A DNA stretch of 64,000 nucleotides from Closterium sp. Naga37s-1 (taxonomy: Eukaryota; Streptophyta; Zygnematophyceae; Desmidiales; Closteriaceae), in NCBI GenBank assembly GCA_947471745.1, contig CANJKZ010000929.1, forward strand, positions 496,001 to 560,000. Direction: 5' to 3'. This document shows, in pieces, positions 32,821-43,095 of this stretch. How positions within the stretch are numbered: position 1 is the stretch's first letter; every line of letters begins with the position of its first letter. The translations under genes were made by a program, and so were the position numbers. The notes below the pieces were generated by a model, which made no database searches, was not told the DNA's origin, and worked only from the letters and a program-made list of their open reading frames with translations.

Positions 32821-33303
32821 ACTATTAGTGTTGAGGGTGACTGTTACTTGTGTGTGCCACCAGACCCAGGCATTGCGACCAGTGAGGCTGTCGCTCTAGG
32901 TGCTAGTGTGTCTGCTGCCCCAGGTCCTGGTGAGGCTGCTGCTCTAGGTGCAGGTGTGTCTGCTGCTTCAGGTACTTGTGAGTCTGCGCCTTTAGGTACT
33001 GCGTCTACTGAGGCACTGCACACCTTCACACTGGACTCTGGTGCTTCCCGCTGTTTCTTTCGCGACCGCACTGCCCTCGAGCAGCTCCCTAGGCCGGTTG
33101 CTGTCTCCCTGGCTGACCCCTCCGGGGGTCCGGTCCTTGCGACCTCCACCACTGCCCTCCCTTGTCCTGCTGTCCCGTCCGGCACCCTGTCGGGCCTTTA
33201 CCTCCCCTCGTTCTCTACGAACTTGGTGGCGGGTTCCGCGCTCCAGGATGCGGGTGTTCACCAGTTCACCCCTGCCTACGAGCGTGTGACACACTGCACG
33301 TGA
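32809..33303 (+). pseudogene. CopS protease
   Basis: The frame has CYLCVPPDPGIAT, a run of SAAPGPGEAAALGAG-type repeats, TLDSGASRCFFRDR (intact Asp), SLADPSGGPVLA and LSGLYLPSFSTNLV. It ends in TGA at 33301, within the conserved CT-ARTGRH block. Confidence 0.88.
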
Positions 33304-34420
33304 GCCCAGACGGGTCGTCACCTGGCTACCTTCACTCGGCAGCCGGGGTCGGACTTGTACACCCTGACCACTGAGTCCCCTCAGGTAGCGGCGTCTGCGT
33401 CTGCGTCAGGTCAGTTGTCCGCCCCCTGCTCGTGTCGCACCCTGTCGCACCGGACGGTCCTCTCGCACCACCGCCTTGGGCACCCTTCGATGCAGCGCCT
33501 TCGTGGCATGCACTCCCGTTACCTTGTCTCTAGTCTCCCCAGGTCACTGCCTCCCCTGCCACTGTCCCCTGCCCCTCCCTGCCTTCCCTGTGTCGAGGGG
33601 CGACAGCGTGCCACCCCTCACTCCTCTGAGTTTCCCCCGACGGAGGCCCCTCTGCAGACCCTTCACATGGACGTGTGGGGCCCAGCCCGCGTCCATGGAC
33701 AGGGAGGAGAGCGCTACTTCCTGCTGGTAGTTGACGACTACACGCGTTACACCACGGTCTTCCCCTTGCGCACCAAGGGAGAGGTCCCTGCTGTTTTGAT
33801 CCCTTGGATCCGCGCTACCCGTCTCCAGCTGGAGAGGCGCTTTCGCACGGACCTTCCCGTCCTGCGACTGCACTCTGACAGAGGTGGTGAGTTTTCCTCC
33901 GGTCTCTTGGAGACCTTCTGTCAGGGGGAGGGCATTCGCCAGACGTTCACGCTTCCGGCGTCTCCTCAGATGAATGGGGTTGCTGAGCGCCGCATTGGCT
34001 TGGTCATGGAGGTCGCTCGTACCTCCTTGGTACGTGCGGCTGCCCCCCATTTTCTGTGGCCGTTTGCGGTCCGCTACGCCGCGCATCAGCTCAACCTCTG
34101 GCCCCGTGTCTCCGTTCCGGAGACCTCGCCGACGCTGCGTTGGACGGGAGAGGTTGGCGATGCGTCTGTGTTCCGGGTCTGGGGATCTCGTGCCTTTGTC
34201 CGCGATACGTCCGCGGACAAGCTCTCCGCCCGCGCTGTTCCCTGTGTCTTCCTTGGCTTTGTCCCTGACGCGCCTGGCTGCCAGTTTTACCACCCCACCT
34301 CGCGCCGTGTCTTCGCCTCTCAGGACGTCACGTTTGACGAGTCGGTCCCCTTCTACCGTCTCTTCCCCTACCACACTGCCCCGCTCCCCCCCCCCGCCGC
34401 TCTTCCTCACGGCAGGTGCT
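33304..34420 (+). pseudogene. CopS integrase
   Basis: The GAG-pre-integrase motif HHRLGHPSMQRL is followed by CLPC. The core has Asp in HMDVWGPARV, Asp in LHSDRGGEFSSG and Glu in NGVAERRIGL, and HFLWPFAVRYAAHQLN and CVFLGFVPDAPGC follow. A frameshift in a C run near 34390 ends the frame in the proline-rich turn. Confidence 0.9.
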
Positions 34421-35752
34421 GCTTTGGTAGGCCCCCTGCCTCCCCAAGGTCCTGCTCCCTCAGGTGTTTCCCAGGTAGACCCGGTCGAGCCTGTCGAGGT
34501 AGCTGTCGACTCTGGTCCTGCGCGAGGTACTGAGCGTGCTGAGCCTGGTGGTGCAGGGTCTGGGGGTGCTGAGACTGGGGGTGCTGAGCCTGGGGGTGCG
34601 GAGACTGGGGGTGCTGAGCCTGGGGGTGCGGAGACTGCTGGTGCTGAGCCTGGGGGTACTGAGCTTGGAGGTCCTGAGCTTGGGGGTGCTGCGCCTGGGG
34701 GCGCTCTCTCTTCCCAGCAGCTGCGTGAGTGGTACTCTCGGTACTGTCGCCGCCGCCGTGGTGCTGTGAGAGCTGGAGGTGCTGACACTCCTCCAGGTGC
34801 TAGAGCCGACGGTGCGGCTGGAGCTGGTGCAGCTGGGGGTACTGGAGTTGGCGCTGCTGGAGCTGCTGGTGGTGCTGCAGGAGTTGGAGCTGCTGCTGGA
34901 GGTTCTGGTGCTGTCTCTGCTGGTTCTGGGGGCACTGCTCGGCCGCGGCCGTACTTCGTTCCCCTCCTTCAGCACGTTCTTAGTCAGCCGCCTCCTCCTT
35001 GTCCTGCTCCCTCCTTAGAGTGTCCTCTGCCTGTCCAGTCGCAGTCACAGTTACCGCCTGCCTCGCCACTCCCTGGTCCTTCTCCCTACACTGGTCCGAC
35101 AGGAGGTCTTACAGAGCGTCGTGAGCCTGAGTCTCGTCCTGTGTCGCCTGCGTCTCGTTCTGTGTCACCTGTTCGTGCTGCTCGCACTGGTCGTCGTGTC
35201 CCGCGTCAGCGTCCTCCTGCTATCCCAGGCACTCACCAGATGACGCTTCGTCCTTCCACTGCTACACAGTGTGTCCCTCTGCCTTCTCATCCTGCGTCCT
35301 CCCTTCCTGCCCTTGCTGACCCGGAGTCTGACACTCTTCGTGCTGCTAGTCCTACTGTCACGCGTCTCCTGGCCACTGCTGTCACTGACCCTTCCTTTGA
35401 GTCAGCTGCTGCGTCTGCCTTAGTTGCTGAGCTTGTCGACTTTGCTGCTCACTGTCGTCTAGACTACGCTGCCAGTCTTGTTGCTGAGTCTGAGTCTGTC
35501 TGTCCTCCGTCCGTCGGGGGTGAGTGTGCTCTTGGCACGGACGTCCTTGAGGACAGGCAGGAGGAGTTTGAGTGCTTTGCTGCTGCTGTACCTCATCTTG
35601 TGGCCATGCTGCTTGCCCCTGAGGGAGACCCGGATGCTCCAGACATCCCGACCCCGCGCTCTTACGCTGAGGCGATCGCGGGTGAGTACTCCTCTCAGTG
35701 GCAGTCAGCCATGGACGCAGAGATGGCATCCTGGAAGTCCACTGGCACTTAG
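34421..35752 (+). pseudogene. CopS Pol linker and RT N-terminus
   Basis: The frame has GGAETGGAEPGGAE repeats, SSQQLREWYSRYCRRRR, RPRPYFVPLLQHVL, Ser/Pro-rich sequence with RAARTGRRVPRQRP and then YAEAIAGEYSSQWQSAM, the start of RT. TAG at 35750 follows KSTGT. The linker is longer than in most copia elements and low in complexity. Confidence 0.82.
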
Positions 35753-38079
35753 GTCGACGAGGTTCCCCCTCCTGGGGCGAACATCGTCAGTGGCATGTGG
35801 ATTTTCAGGGTGAAGCGGCCGCCAGGTTCTCCACCTGTCTTCAAGGCTCGGTACGTTGCTAGAGGCTTCAGTCAGCGAGAGGGAGTAGACTTCTTCCAGA
35901 CCTTCTCCCCCACCCCGAAGATGACCACTCTTCGGGTGCTGCTGCACGTTGCCGCTCAGCGTGACTACGAGCTTCACTCTCTTGACTTCAGCACAGCTTT
36001 CTTGCAAGGCAGCCTGCACGAGGAGATCTGGCTGCGCCGCCCCCCTGGCTTCACTGGGTCGTTCCCTCCTGGTACCCAGTGGAGCCTCCGGCGGCCGGTC
36101 TACAGTCTCCGCCAGGCGCCACGTGAGTGGCACGACACACTGAGGACTACACTTGCGGCTCTTGGGTTCGCGCCTTCTACTGCTGAACCGTCGCTGTTTC
36201 TACGCACCGACACTTCGCTGCCGCCATTCTACATCCTCGTGTACGTCGACGACTTGGTCTTTGCCACTGCTGACACTGAGGCTCTCGCCCACGTGAAGTT
36301 GGAGCTGCAGAAGAGACACACGTGCACAGACCTGGGTGAACTGCGCGGCTACCTTGGCTTGCAGATCACTCGGGACAGAGCACACCGCACCATCACCCTG
36401 ACTCAGTCACACATGGTGCAGCAGGTCCTTCAGCGCTTCAGCTTCACCTGGTCCTCGGCACAGGCCACTCCTCTGGCTACAGGTCACTCGCTCTCAGCTC
36501 CACCTTCGGACGAGTCCGTAGAGCCGAGTGTTAGAGACTAAGGACGGAGTCTATGAAGATTAGGTGCCTAAATTTCTCAAAATCGTTGGTCCCTATTTCT
36601 GGACAGAATAGTTGCGCTCACAAGAAACGCCGTCGACGAAAGGTTCACAGTCAAAACTTCACGAAACTCATATATGTTGTAGCCCTACTCCGTGGCTACA
36701 ATTCCCAAGTTGAAACGTATCAAGAGGTGAAGTAAATCTCGACTTATCAATTTCGGCGCACAGGGGGGTATGCTGCCATAAGAACTTAACTCAATCACAA
36801 AGTTCACACAAGTACACACAAGAGAATTAGAGTAGCACTAAACCAGGTGGAAGGGATAAGGAGGACGAGAGGGAAGGTCCCAAGAGAGTCCCCAACCAAG
36901 GAAACCCCATGCCATACAATTCCCTTCCCCATAGGCAACCCAACTTTGACCTTTGTCACTATCCCAACCTCCACAATCCACCTCAACCCAACTTGGCCAC
37001 ACTTGCCAACCTGGTTTGGTTTCTCCCAACCATTTGGCAGCAACTACAGTAGAAAAGACGAATTTCCCAACCCCCAAAAGTCTGTACCCCATATTGAGTC
37101 AACCCCACAACTTCCCATAGTCACCACAACCAAATATCAAAAGCATACGAACTCCAACGTTCGTAACTTTCTAGTTCGTGCTCCGATTGAAGCGATACTT
37201 GGTTCCTCGGAAAGCTCTTGAGCAGAGGAGTCACTTCAGATATCTGCTCAAGCCAAATAACATTCACACACACACTCAGAAAAACCAAACCGCACAAAAC
37301 ACAAATTCTTGCACACACTCACAACACGCATGCAACGCACGAACATATGATGGGAGGCAGACAGACGTGAATGCGAATGGTAGCATCACTCAACACCGAG
37401 TGGTCCTTACCGCTGCCTCATGTACCTGATGACTTGCACTCGTCCTGACCTCGCGTACCCTCTTGGTCTTCTAGCTCGCTACGTGGCTCCTGGTCGGCAC
37501 CGACCTGAGCACATGGCTGCTGCTAAGAGGGTACTGCGCTACTTGTGCAGTACATCAGGCATGGGGCTAGTGGTTGGAGGGAAGAGCCCGGTTGTTCTCA
37601 CTGGTCACTCGGACGCCTCTTAGGTTGACGACCAGGCTAAGCAGCGGTCGTCACAGGGTTATACCTTCAGCCTTGGCTCTGGCTCAGTTTCTTGGCGTTC
37701 TACACGCTCGTCTTCAGTTCTCAGCTCCAGTTGTGAGGCTGAGATCTACGCCACAGCCATGGCTGCACAGGAGTTACGCTGGCTCACCTACCTGCTGACC
37801 GACTTGGGAGAGCGGCCTCGTTCCCCTCCAGTGCTGTACGTCGACAACAAGGCTACCATTGCCTTGTGTGAGGAGCACAGACTGGAGCACAGAACGAAGC
37901 ACATCGCTCTGCGTTACTTCCTAGCTCAAGAGTTGCAGCAGCGTGGTCAACTTCGTCTGCGTTACGTGGCCACTAGGGCCAACACTGCTGATATATTCAC
38001 CAAGGCACTTCAGTCTGGTGATCATCAGCGTTTCTGCACTATGCTAGGGCTTGTGCCCACTTTTCCTCACTTGCTGTAG
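35753..38079 (+). pseudogene. CopS RT and RNase H, split by a CopL solo LTR
   Basis: RT (35795-36528) has ARYVARGFSQREGVDF, LDFSTAFLQGSLHEE and LVYVDDLVFA. The solo LTR breaks it at EPS. It resumes at 37401 with MTCTRPDLAYPL, a TAG at 37621 in the DASWADD block, then SSCEAEIYA, YVDNKATIAL, RTKHIALRYF and ADIFTKALQ (RNase H). Apart from the LTR there is one stop in this half. Confidence 0.88.
36529..37395 (-). repeat. CopL solo LTR (867 bp) with TSD CCGAG
   Basis: It runs TGTTAGAGACTAAGG to TCACTCAACA, flanked by CCGAG at 36524-36528 and 37396-37400. It is the same length as the LTR at 45705-46571 and lies in the RT of the complete CopS. It is therefore younger than that element. Confidence 0.93.
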
Positions 38080-38308
38080 GCTTTGCTTGTACTGTGATCT
38101 ATATATATATACCTGCATGTTTGCACTGCTAGGTAGAGATCACTGTGCTGTTTGTGTTGCATATATGCCTCTGCATGTGAATTGGCCTTGTGGCCCTTTG
38201 CTTGTGCTCAGTGTGTGTGGTGACTTTGTGATCCACCCTGAGCTAGCTTTGCCTTTCTTGACTGGTCTTGTGACCCCTTTGCTCTCCCCCACTTTGCCTA
38301 TGGGGGTG

Positions 38309-38435
38309 TGTCAAACATCATATATGTTACAGTTCTGTAGGCTATAGTGGGTTTAGCCTTAGGGGGTACACAATTCTAGGTTTTCCTACTTGTACTCTCA
38401 TTCTTTCTAGTCCAACCACTCTTCTCATTCTAACA
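38309..38435 (+). repeat. 3' LTR of complete CopS (127 bp)
   Basis: It follows the polypurine tract and ends ATTCTAACA before the CACAC TSD. Between RNase H (38079) and the LTR lies a 3' untranslated stretch with a short TATATATATA run at 38099-38110. Confidence 0.95.
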
Positions 38436-38569
38436 CACACATTCGACATCAAACTCATCATCCACACACTATTATAAGCATGAAATATATACCATTCTAT
38501 GCACACACGCATGCACGCACACGGACAACAAGGAGAGTGCAAATCATAGGGTTGCACCAACATAATCCA

Positions 38570-38760
38570 GGTCCACATACCCCGGCGTGCCTGCGATCTG
38601 CATGGTACCCCCGTCCCCGTCCCCCTCAGTGAGCTATTTGAGCAGCCCAAAATCATTGAGCTTCGCAGCCAGCGAATCAGTGACGAGGATGTTGGTGGGC
38701 TTCACATCGCTGAGCACGATGGGTGTGTTGAAGTTGCGCTTGTATGCCAGGCCCTCTCCT
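38570..38760 (-). pseudogene. Kinase catalytic loop, DFG and activation segment (copy a)
   Basis: The minus strand reads NTPIVLSDVKPTNILVTDS then AAKLNDFGLLK, a TAG and then MQIAGTPGYVDLDYV. The usual HRD is LSD, so the catalytic-loop His-Arg is lost, though the Asp, Lys and Asn remain. DFG (Mg binding) and the GTPGY activation-segment end are present. The TAG after LLK and the LSD change argue against a functional kinase from this copy. Confidence 0.72.
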
Positions 38761-38901
38761 TCTCCTAGACGTATTTTGAGGTGCTAGTGGAAGGTGAGGG
38801 GGCTTGCAGGAGGGTGTTTTACAGGGCGTGGGCGTGGAGTGAGAGAGGAGTGAGTGGGGAATGAGGAAGAGAATGGGGGGGGGGAATAATGGACCGTCTC
38901 C

Positions 38902-39175
38902 CTATATGAGTTGCTTTGCGGCCAGCGAGTGGGTGACGAGGATGTTGGCGAGCTTCACATCGCGGTGCACAATGGGCGTGCTGAAGCTGTGCAGGTATGC
39001 CAGGCTCTCCGCTGCCCCCAGGGCGATTCTCAAGGGCTGGTGGAAGGTCAAGGGGCCTGAAGGTGGGATGTTGTCGGGGTGGTATGGCGAGGATGAGGGG
39101 TAAAAGGGACCGCTCCTTTGCACTGGCTTCCCATCGTGGTGCATGATTGGTGTGCTAAAGCTCTGTTCGTGGGGC
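38902..39175 (-). pseudogene. Kinase catalytic loop copies b and c
   Basis: Copy b (38915-39050) reads FHQPLRIALGAAESLAYLH then TPIVHRDVKLANILV, with an intact HRDVKxxN. Copy c (39110-39175) reads FSTPIMHHDGKPVQR, a decayed version of the same block. Copy b is in an open frame of 116 codons that also covers copy c. Both lie upstream of copy a in transcription order. Confidence 0.72.
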
Positions 39176-39251
39176 TTGCGATCCCCATTCACCCACATTC
39201 GCATGCCAGAATTTGATACATTGATTTGCATTACGGGACGTTCAGCACTCA

Positions 39252-39769
39252 CACTTGGCGTGGTGGATGTGATGCTTCAGATTGCCGTTGCCCACGTATT
39301 CACAAACCAGCACCTGCTCCTATATGCATCCCTCCCCACACAGGCTATGTTGCAATACAACACACCCAGGGCACTAGTAAGTTCAGCACTCACACTTGGC
39401 GTGGTGGATGTGGTGCTTGAGGTCCCCATTGCCCACATACTCGTACACCAGCACCTGCTCATGCCGCCCACTCTCCACCCACACGCTAAGTATGCAGGAC
39501 TGAGATACCACCACGCCTGCACCACATGGCTCAGCACTCTGCTCACCCCCCAACCAGCAACTCACCTGGCGTGGTGGATGTGGTGCTTGAGATCCCCATT
39601 GCGCACATATTTCATACACCAACACCTGCTCCTTCCCAGCACTCTCCATGCACCGGCAGTGTTCCAATACACACAACCTGAGAAATACGTTAGAAGCGTA
39701 CACTTGGCGTGGTGGATGTGGTGCTTGAGGTCACCATTGCCCACATACTCGTACACCAACACCTGTTCC
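39252..39769 (-). pseudogene. Four tandem copies of the kinase hinge exon
   Basis: Copies lie at about 39252-39316, 39392-39460, 39566-39632 and 39701-39769, each reading close to QVLVYEYVGNGDLKHHIHH on the minus strand. Three of four are in frame; the 39566 copy has one extra base in the tyrosine-glutamate region. Three end in GTGAGT right after the HHAK block, a consensus splice donor, and the fourth has GTACGC. Spacing is about 70-175 bp. Confidence 0.75.
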
Positions 39770-40035
39770 TGCCACCCGCTCTCCACCTGCATGTCCACAC
39801 AGAACCCCAGCAATTGCACCAGGTTCTCATGCGTCAGCGTTGCCATTGCTCGCACTTGTGTATGGACAGCAGGGGAGAGCATGGATAGGGAGCAGGAGGG
39901 AGACCATGGATAAGCATGTTCTTTTCTTTGTGTTGTTTTCCCCCTTCCGGTACCATTGTGCTCTCCACCTGCATGTCCACACAGAACCGAGCAGCCACAC
40001 CAGGTTCTCATGCCGTAGCATTGCCATAGTGTGCT
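39770..40035 (-). pseudogene. Two copies of the kinase alpha-C/beta-4 exon
   Basis: The first (39780-39850) reads MATLTHENLVQLLGFCVDM, a clean plant receptor-kinase block. The second (39960-40030) reads LRHENLVWLLG and then shifts frame before the CVDMQVE equivalent. Both should follow the lysine exon in the protein. Confidence 0.7.
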
Positions 40036-40190
40036 CCTGTGTATGGATAGCAGGGGACCAGAAGAGCACACAAGGCTAACTATCTGAATGCAATTCCTGC
40101 TCATAGGAGGAGCACACGGCTGCACCCCTGCTTTCCCTTCTCATGTTTTCAGTTCACTTATCTGACCTGTTTGTGCTACCTCCCCACACA

Positions 40191-40624
40191 CCTCCTCTAA
40201 ATGCTTGTCATCAAGCAACATTGCTTCACGGCCCACTTTTCCCTGTGGACGACACAAGCTCACATAATTACAATCTCTTCATATTCGATGTACGCACCTC
40301 CTTCTCAGAGTCGTTGGTCATCACGCGGCATCGCTTCACAGCCACATCTCCCCTTGGGGGGACACCCCCAGATACACCGTTGCAAAGCCCCCTCTAACAT
40401 GCCTCTCCTTCCTCCCTATCCAACCATAGTCGCACCTCCTTCTCAAAGTCATTCGTCATCACATGGCATCGCTTCACAGCCCATATCTCCCCTTGCGGTG
40501 ACACCCCCAGCTACACCGTTGCAAAGCTGCCCCTCTTCAACCAGTTAACCTCGGCCCGATTATCAGTGGCTTGCACTAGCTGCTGCAAGGAGAACTCATG
40601 AAACACGTCTAAGTCGCCCCACTT
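40191..40624 (-). pseudogene. Three copies of the kinase N-lobe (glycine loop and catalytic Lys)
   Basis: Copy a (40428-40624) has FSLQQLVQATDN, KRGSFATV, a TAG at the expected Tyr and then WAVKRCHVMTNDFEKEV. Copy b (40291-40397) has RGGFATVYLGVSP, then a one-base shift and VAVKRCRVMTNDSEKEV. Copy c (40191-40246) keeps only AVKQCCLMTS and a stop. AVK carries the ATP-binding Lys. Confidence 0.75.
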
Positions 40625-40711
40625 GCCTGGTGGAACATGGGTGAAATTGCGGTGGTGGGTGGGGAATAGAGTTCGTTTATTATTATTGCTGAGAGTTACT
40701 TCACAGTACAA

Positions 40712-42604
40712 TTAAAACCAGAAACCTGAATTATAAAAACCGATCATTGCTTGGTTTGGTAGGTCAGGGGTTCAGGCAATATGAGGTGCGGAAGAATTGC
40801 AAAAGGTCGCAGGTTAGCGAAAAATGATGCGACTCTCCCGTGAGTCAACGAGATGATATCGGACGTCGCAACCCAGTAGTTTGCAGTCAAGAGACGGAGT
40901 AGAGCAGAAAATAACATCGCTGACAGAATCAGCTAAAAACTCAGACACTATAGAATCCAAGCATCGCTCACACCAGCCAAGCATATCAAGTGAACACAAT
41001 TTATGGACGATCGTATGGTCGGTGCGGCGCGCATACTCAATCGAAGGGAAATGCAGGTGCTGACTGCGAGTGTGAAGCACGGAGAAAACTGACAGAGCGG
41101 GAGAAATTAGTGCTCACGTTTACCAGTTGGATACCTGGTAACCACCCTAGTTCGGGAGGGAAAGTGTTAACACCTCAAAACACTTTTTGTAACTCAGGCT
41201 CCGGGTTTTAATCACGAGCAGGCAAGCAAAGAGTGTGTTGGAATCACTCTCGAGACAATTCTCGCAGGTTTTGTTAGAGGCATTTGAGAGTGACTCGCGT
41301 TTAGCGTTTGGGGAGGAGAAACCACACAAGGGTAGCAGTGAGAAGAGCAAACCCGAAAAAGCAGCCCAGTGGAATGCCAACCACTGTTGCTGGTGATAGG
41401 CCTGGTGGACGGGAAAACAGGAGAAGAGGAAGAGGGCAGCGCAAAAAGAGGGGAGGAGGAGAGGAGAATTGCTTCTGAGGCGTCTCAAGCGAAGCGACCC
41501 AAAGAGATGTCTGCGACTGCTACTGGTGATTGGCCTGGTGAGGGGGAAAATTAGGAAGAGGGTAGGAAGAGGGGGGGGAGAGGAGAGGGGAGGAGGAAAG
41601 GAGGATTGCTCGCGTTTTAACAGTTTTACGAATCGTTCCGTCGGGTTCTCGATGATCCCTTGCTCCAGCTTGTCCAGGATCTCCCTCTGCACCATACAGT
41701 AGAGGGTTTCCGCTTCTCCCACAAGCGTAACCACCATCTTCCGGAAGAACTCCTGAGGGTCAAATCCATCACGTTCCCAGCAATATTACGCCGTCTCTAG
41801 CTGCATGACGTTATTCTTCAGGGTCGGTGTTGGAAGTGTGGGGGACGGGATTGCCCCCCACGCGAAGACCTCCCTTAACTCGGACCAAGGGAGGGTTTGT
41901 TCTTGGAAGGTTGGGGTGACGGCGAATTGTCCGCGTTGCCACGCAACCGAACTTCCCCTGGTTGGGTCCGAAATGTTGTGAGGGCAACACTTGGCAGTCC
42001 CACAAGCACAAACGAAATTAGCGATAGTGTGGGCGAATGTTTTTAAACATCTCGCTACACTCGCTACAATTTCGTGTAACACACGATTTCGGCATGAAGA
42101 AACAAACTCGGCAAAGTCCGAAATTGTGAATGCTGACGTCGCGGAAATTGGACGCAATCCTAAGTCCGGATTTCTAGCGAGTCGCGCACGGTTTGATGTT
42201 ATAATTGTGCTTGCATGTTTTAGCTATAAAACTAGAGAGCTATTCCAGAAATTTCATCTTCAATTCGTAGCTTGTACCCAGCCATATATAAACAAGTATT
42301 GCTCTCTCATCTCTTGGGCGATTTCTGTGATCTCAAGTGCTACGACATCTTTCCTCCGAGCTCGTCGGATTGATCATATTCTCAGCTCCTAACTCGCCAA
42401 GTTCATTCCGTGGCGTCATTAGGAGTGAGACGGTTTCTTTCAGTCGGCCGCATCCCCGGTATCCCGGTGTACCGGTCCGCTACCTCCACCTTCGGCTACG
42501 ATGCGGAATTCCAACGCCAGGTGTGATGTGGGCCTCCTTTTTCCTCTTGTATTCCCATCGCGGTCTGGGCTGCCACCAATTCATGGTTCCCACGTGGGCT
42601 GGGT
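40712..42604. other. Low-copy stretch without a confident gene
   Basis: No retroelement family of this window is recognisable here. It holds a minus-strand frame with a coding-like N-terminus (41147-41737, listed separately). It also has an imperfect repeat of GGTGATAGGCCTGGTGGACGG at about 41391 and 41525. A plus-strand promoter-like stretch lies at 42225-42300, with TATAAAACTAG at about 42225 and CATATATAAAC at about 42285. The right border is the GypB LTR at 42605. Confidence 0.4.
41147..41790 (-). pseudogene. Unrecognised ORF, possibly a retroelement Gag fragment
   Basis: The minus frame from about 41781 reads ERDGFDPQEFFRKM, then a roughly 45-residue helical block (EAETLYCMVQREILDKLEQ, FVKLLKRE) that looks like real protein. 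After that it turns Ser/Pro-rich and loses character. Upstream in the same frame a TAA separates it from a longer open stretch to 42157. The FF-K-x20-RFVKLLKRE layout resembles the C-terminal end of a capsid-type Gag, but I cannot identify a family. Confidence 0.3.
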
Positions 42605-43095
42605 TGAAACGTTGCTGGCAGGGAAGTAGCAGCCTTAGTAGGCTAGGAAAACGAGGATGGAGTGCTCTCTGGAGTTCTCTGGAAATTGCACTATGACTTC
42701 ACAAATTTCACAGTACAATTTTATAGAGCACATTCAAATATCGAGTCGCACTCCCAAGTCGCGACTCTCTCTGAATTTCTCAATGGTAACCCAACCCCTT
42801 TGAAATGAAACTGCCGTGAAATTCAGAGAATTATTGCGGTACGGGATTGGACGGCGAGCTTGGTTACGGGGCTGTAATTTCGTCGGTGTTGTTGGCGAAG
42901 TCGGCGAGCGGTCGGAACTTCGGTGTTCTGCGTCTCGTAATTTTCGCGCGAGGGTTTGTGTTGGGCTGCGCGTCAGGACCTGGTCGCCCAGCTGCAGGTT
43001 GAGGCGTTTGACCAATACGAACAGTTGGTGAGGTGGCGCTTGACTTCCGCCCACCTGCACTGTACTTGGCAGCATTCGGCTGCCACACTGTTACA
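42605..43095 (-). repeat. 3' LTR of GypB (491 bp)
   Basis: It runs TGAAACGTTGCTGG to CACTGTTACA. It differs from the 5' LTR by three substitutions and lacks a 9-bp repeat unit. The 3' end of the Pol frame (to 42864) overlaps it by about 230 bp. Confidence 0.95.

Larger units (their letters stand above)
30716..38435 (+). mobile_element. Complete CopS Ty1/copia element with both LTRs and TSD CACAC
   Basis: The LTRs at 30716-30842 and 38309-38435 are both 127 bp and differ at two positions. CACAC lies at 30711-30715 and 38436-38440. The primer site TGGCATCAAGAGCC (30843-30856) abuts the 5' LTR, and the polypurine tract ATGGGGGTG (38300-38308) abuts the 3' LTR. Gag, protease, integrase, linker, RT and RNase H follow in copia order. 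Without the 867-bp CopL solo LTR and its extra TSD copy the element is about 6.85 kb. It carries several stops and frameshifts. Confidence 0.95.
38560..40710 (-). pseudogene. Receptor-like protein kinase relic with repeatedly duplicated exons
   Basis: Read on the minus strand, the subdomains of one plant receptor-like kinase domain appear in the right order, but each occurs two to four times. There are glycine-loop/AVK pieces, HENLV-LLGF pieces, LVYEYVGNGDLK pieces and HRDVK-type catalytic loops, then DFG and GTPGYVD. Stops and frameshifts break several copies, while some keep splice-donor consensus. The domain is about 250 residues in the family. No ectodomain or membrane segment is seen. 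It is a pseudogene or a rearranged gene; the detailed parts are listed separately. Confidence 0.7.

Noticed and set aside
30716..38435. Many in-frame TAG and TGA codons suggested a non-standard genetic code or readthrough.
   Set aside because: Sister copies have sense codons at the same places, frameshifts occur as well, and the host-like genes at the right end use TAG and TGA as normal stops.
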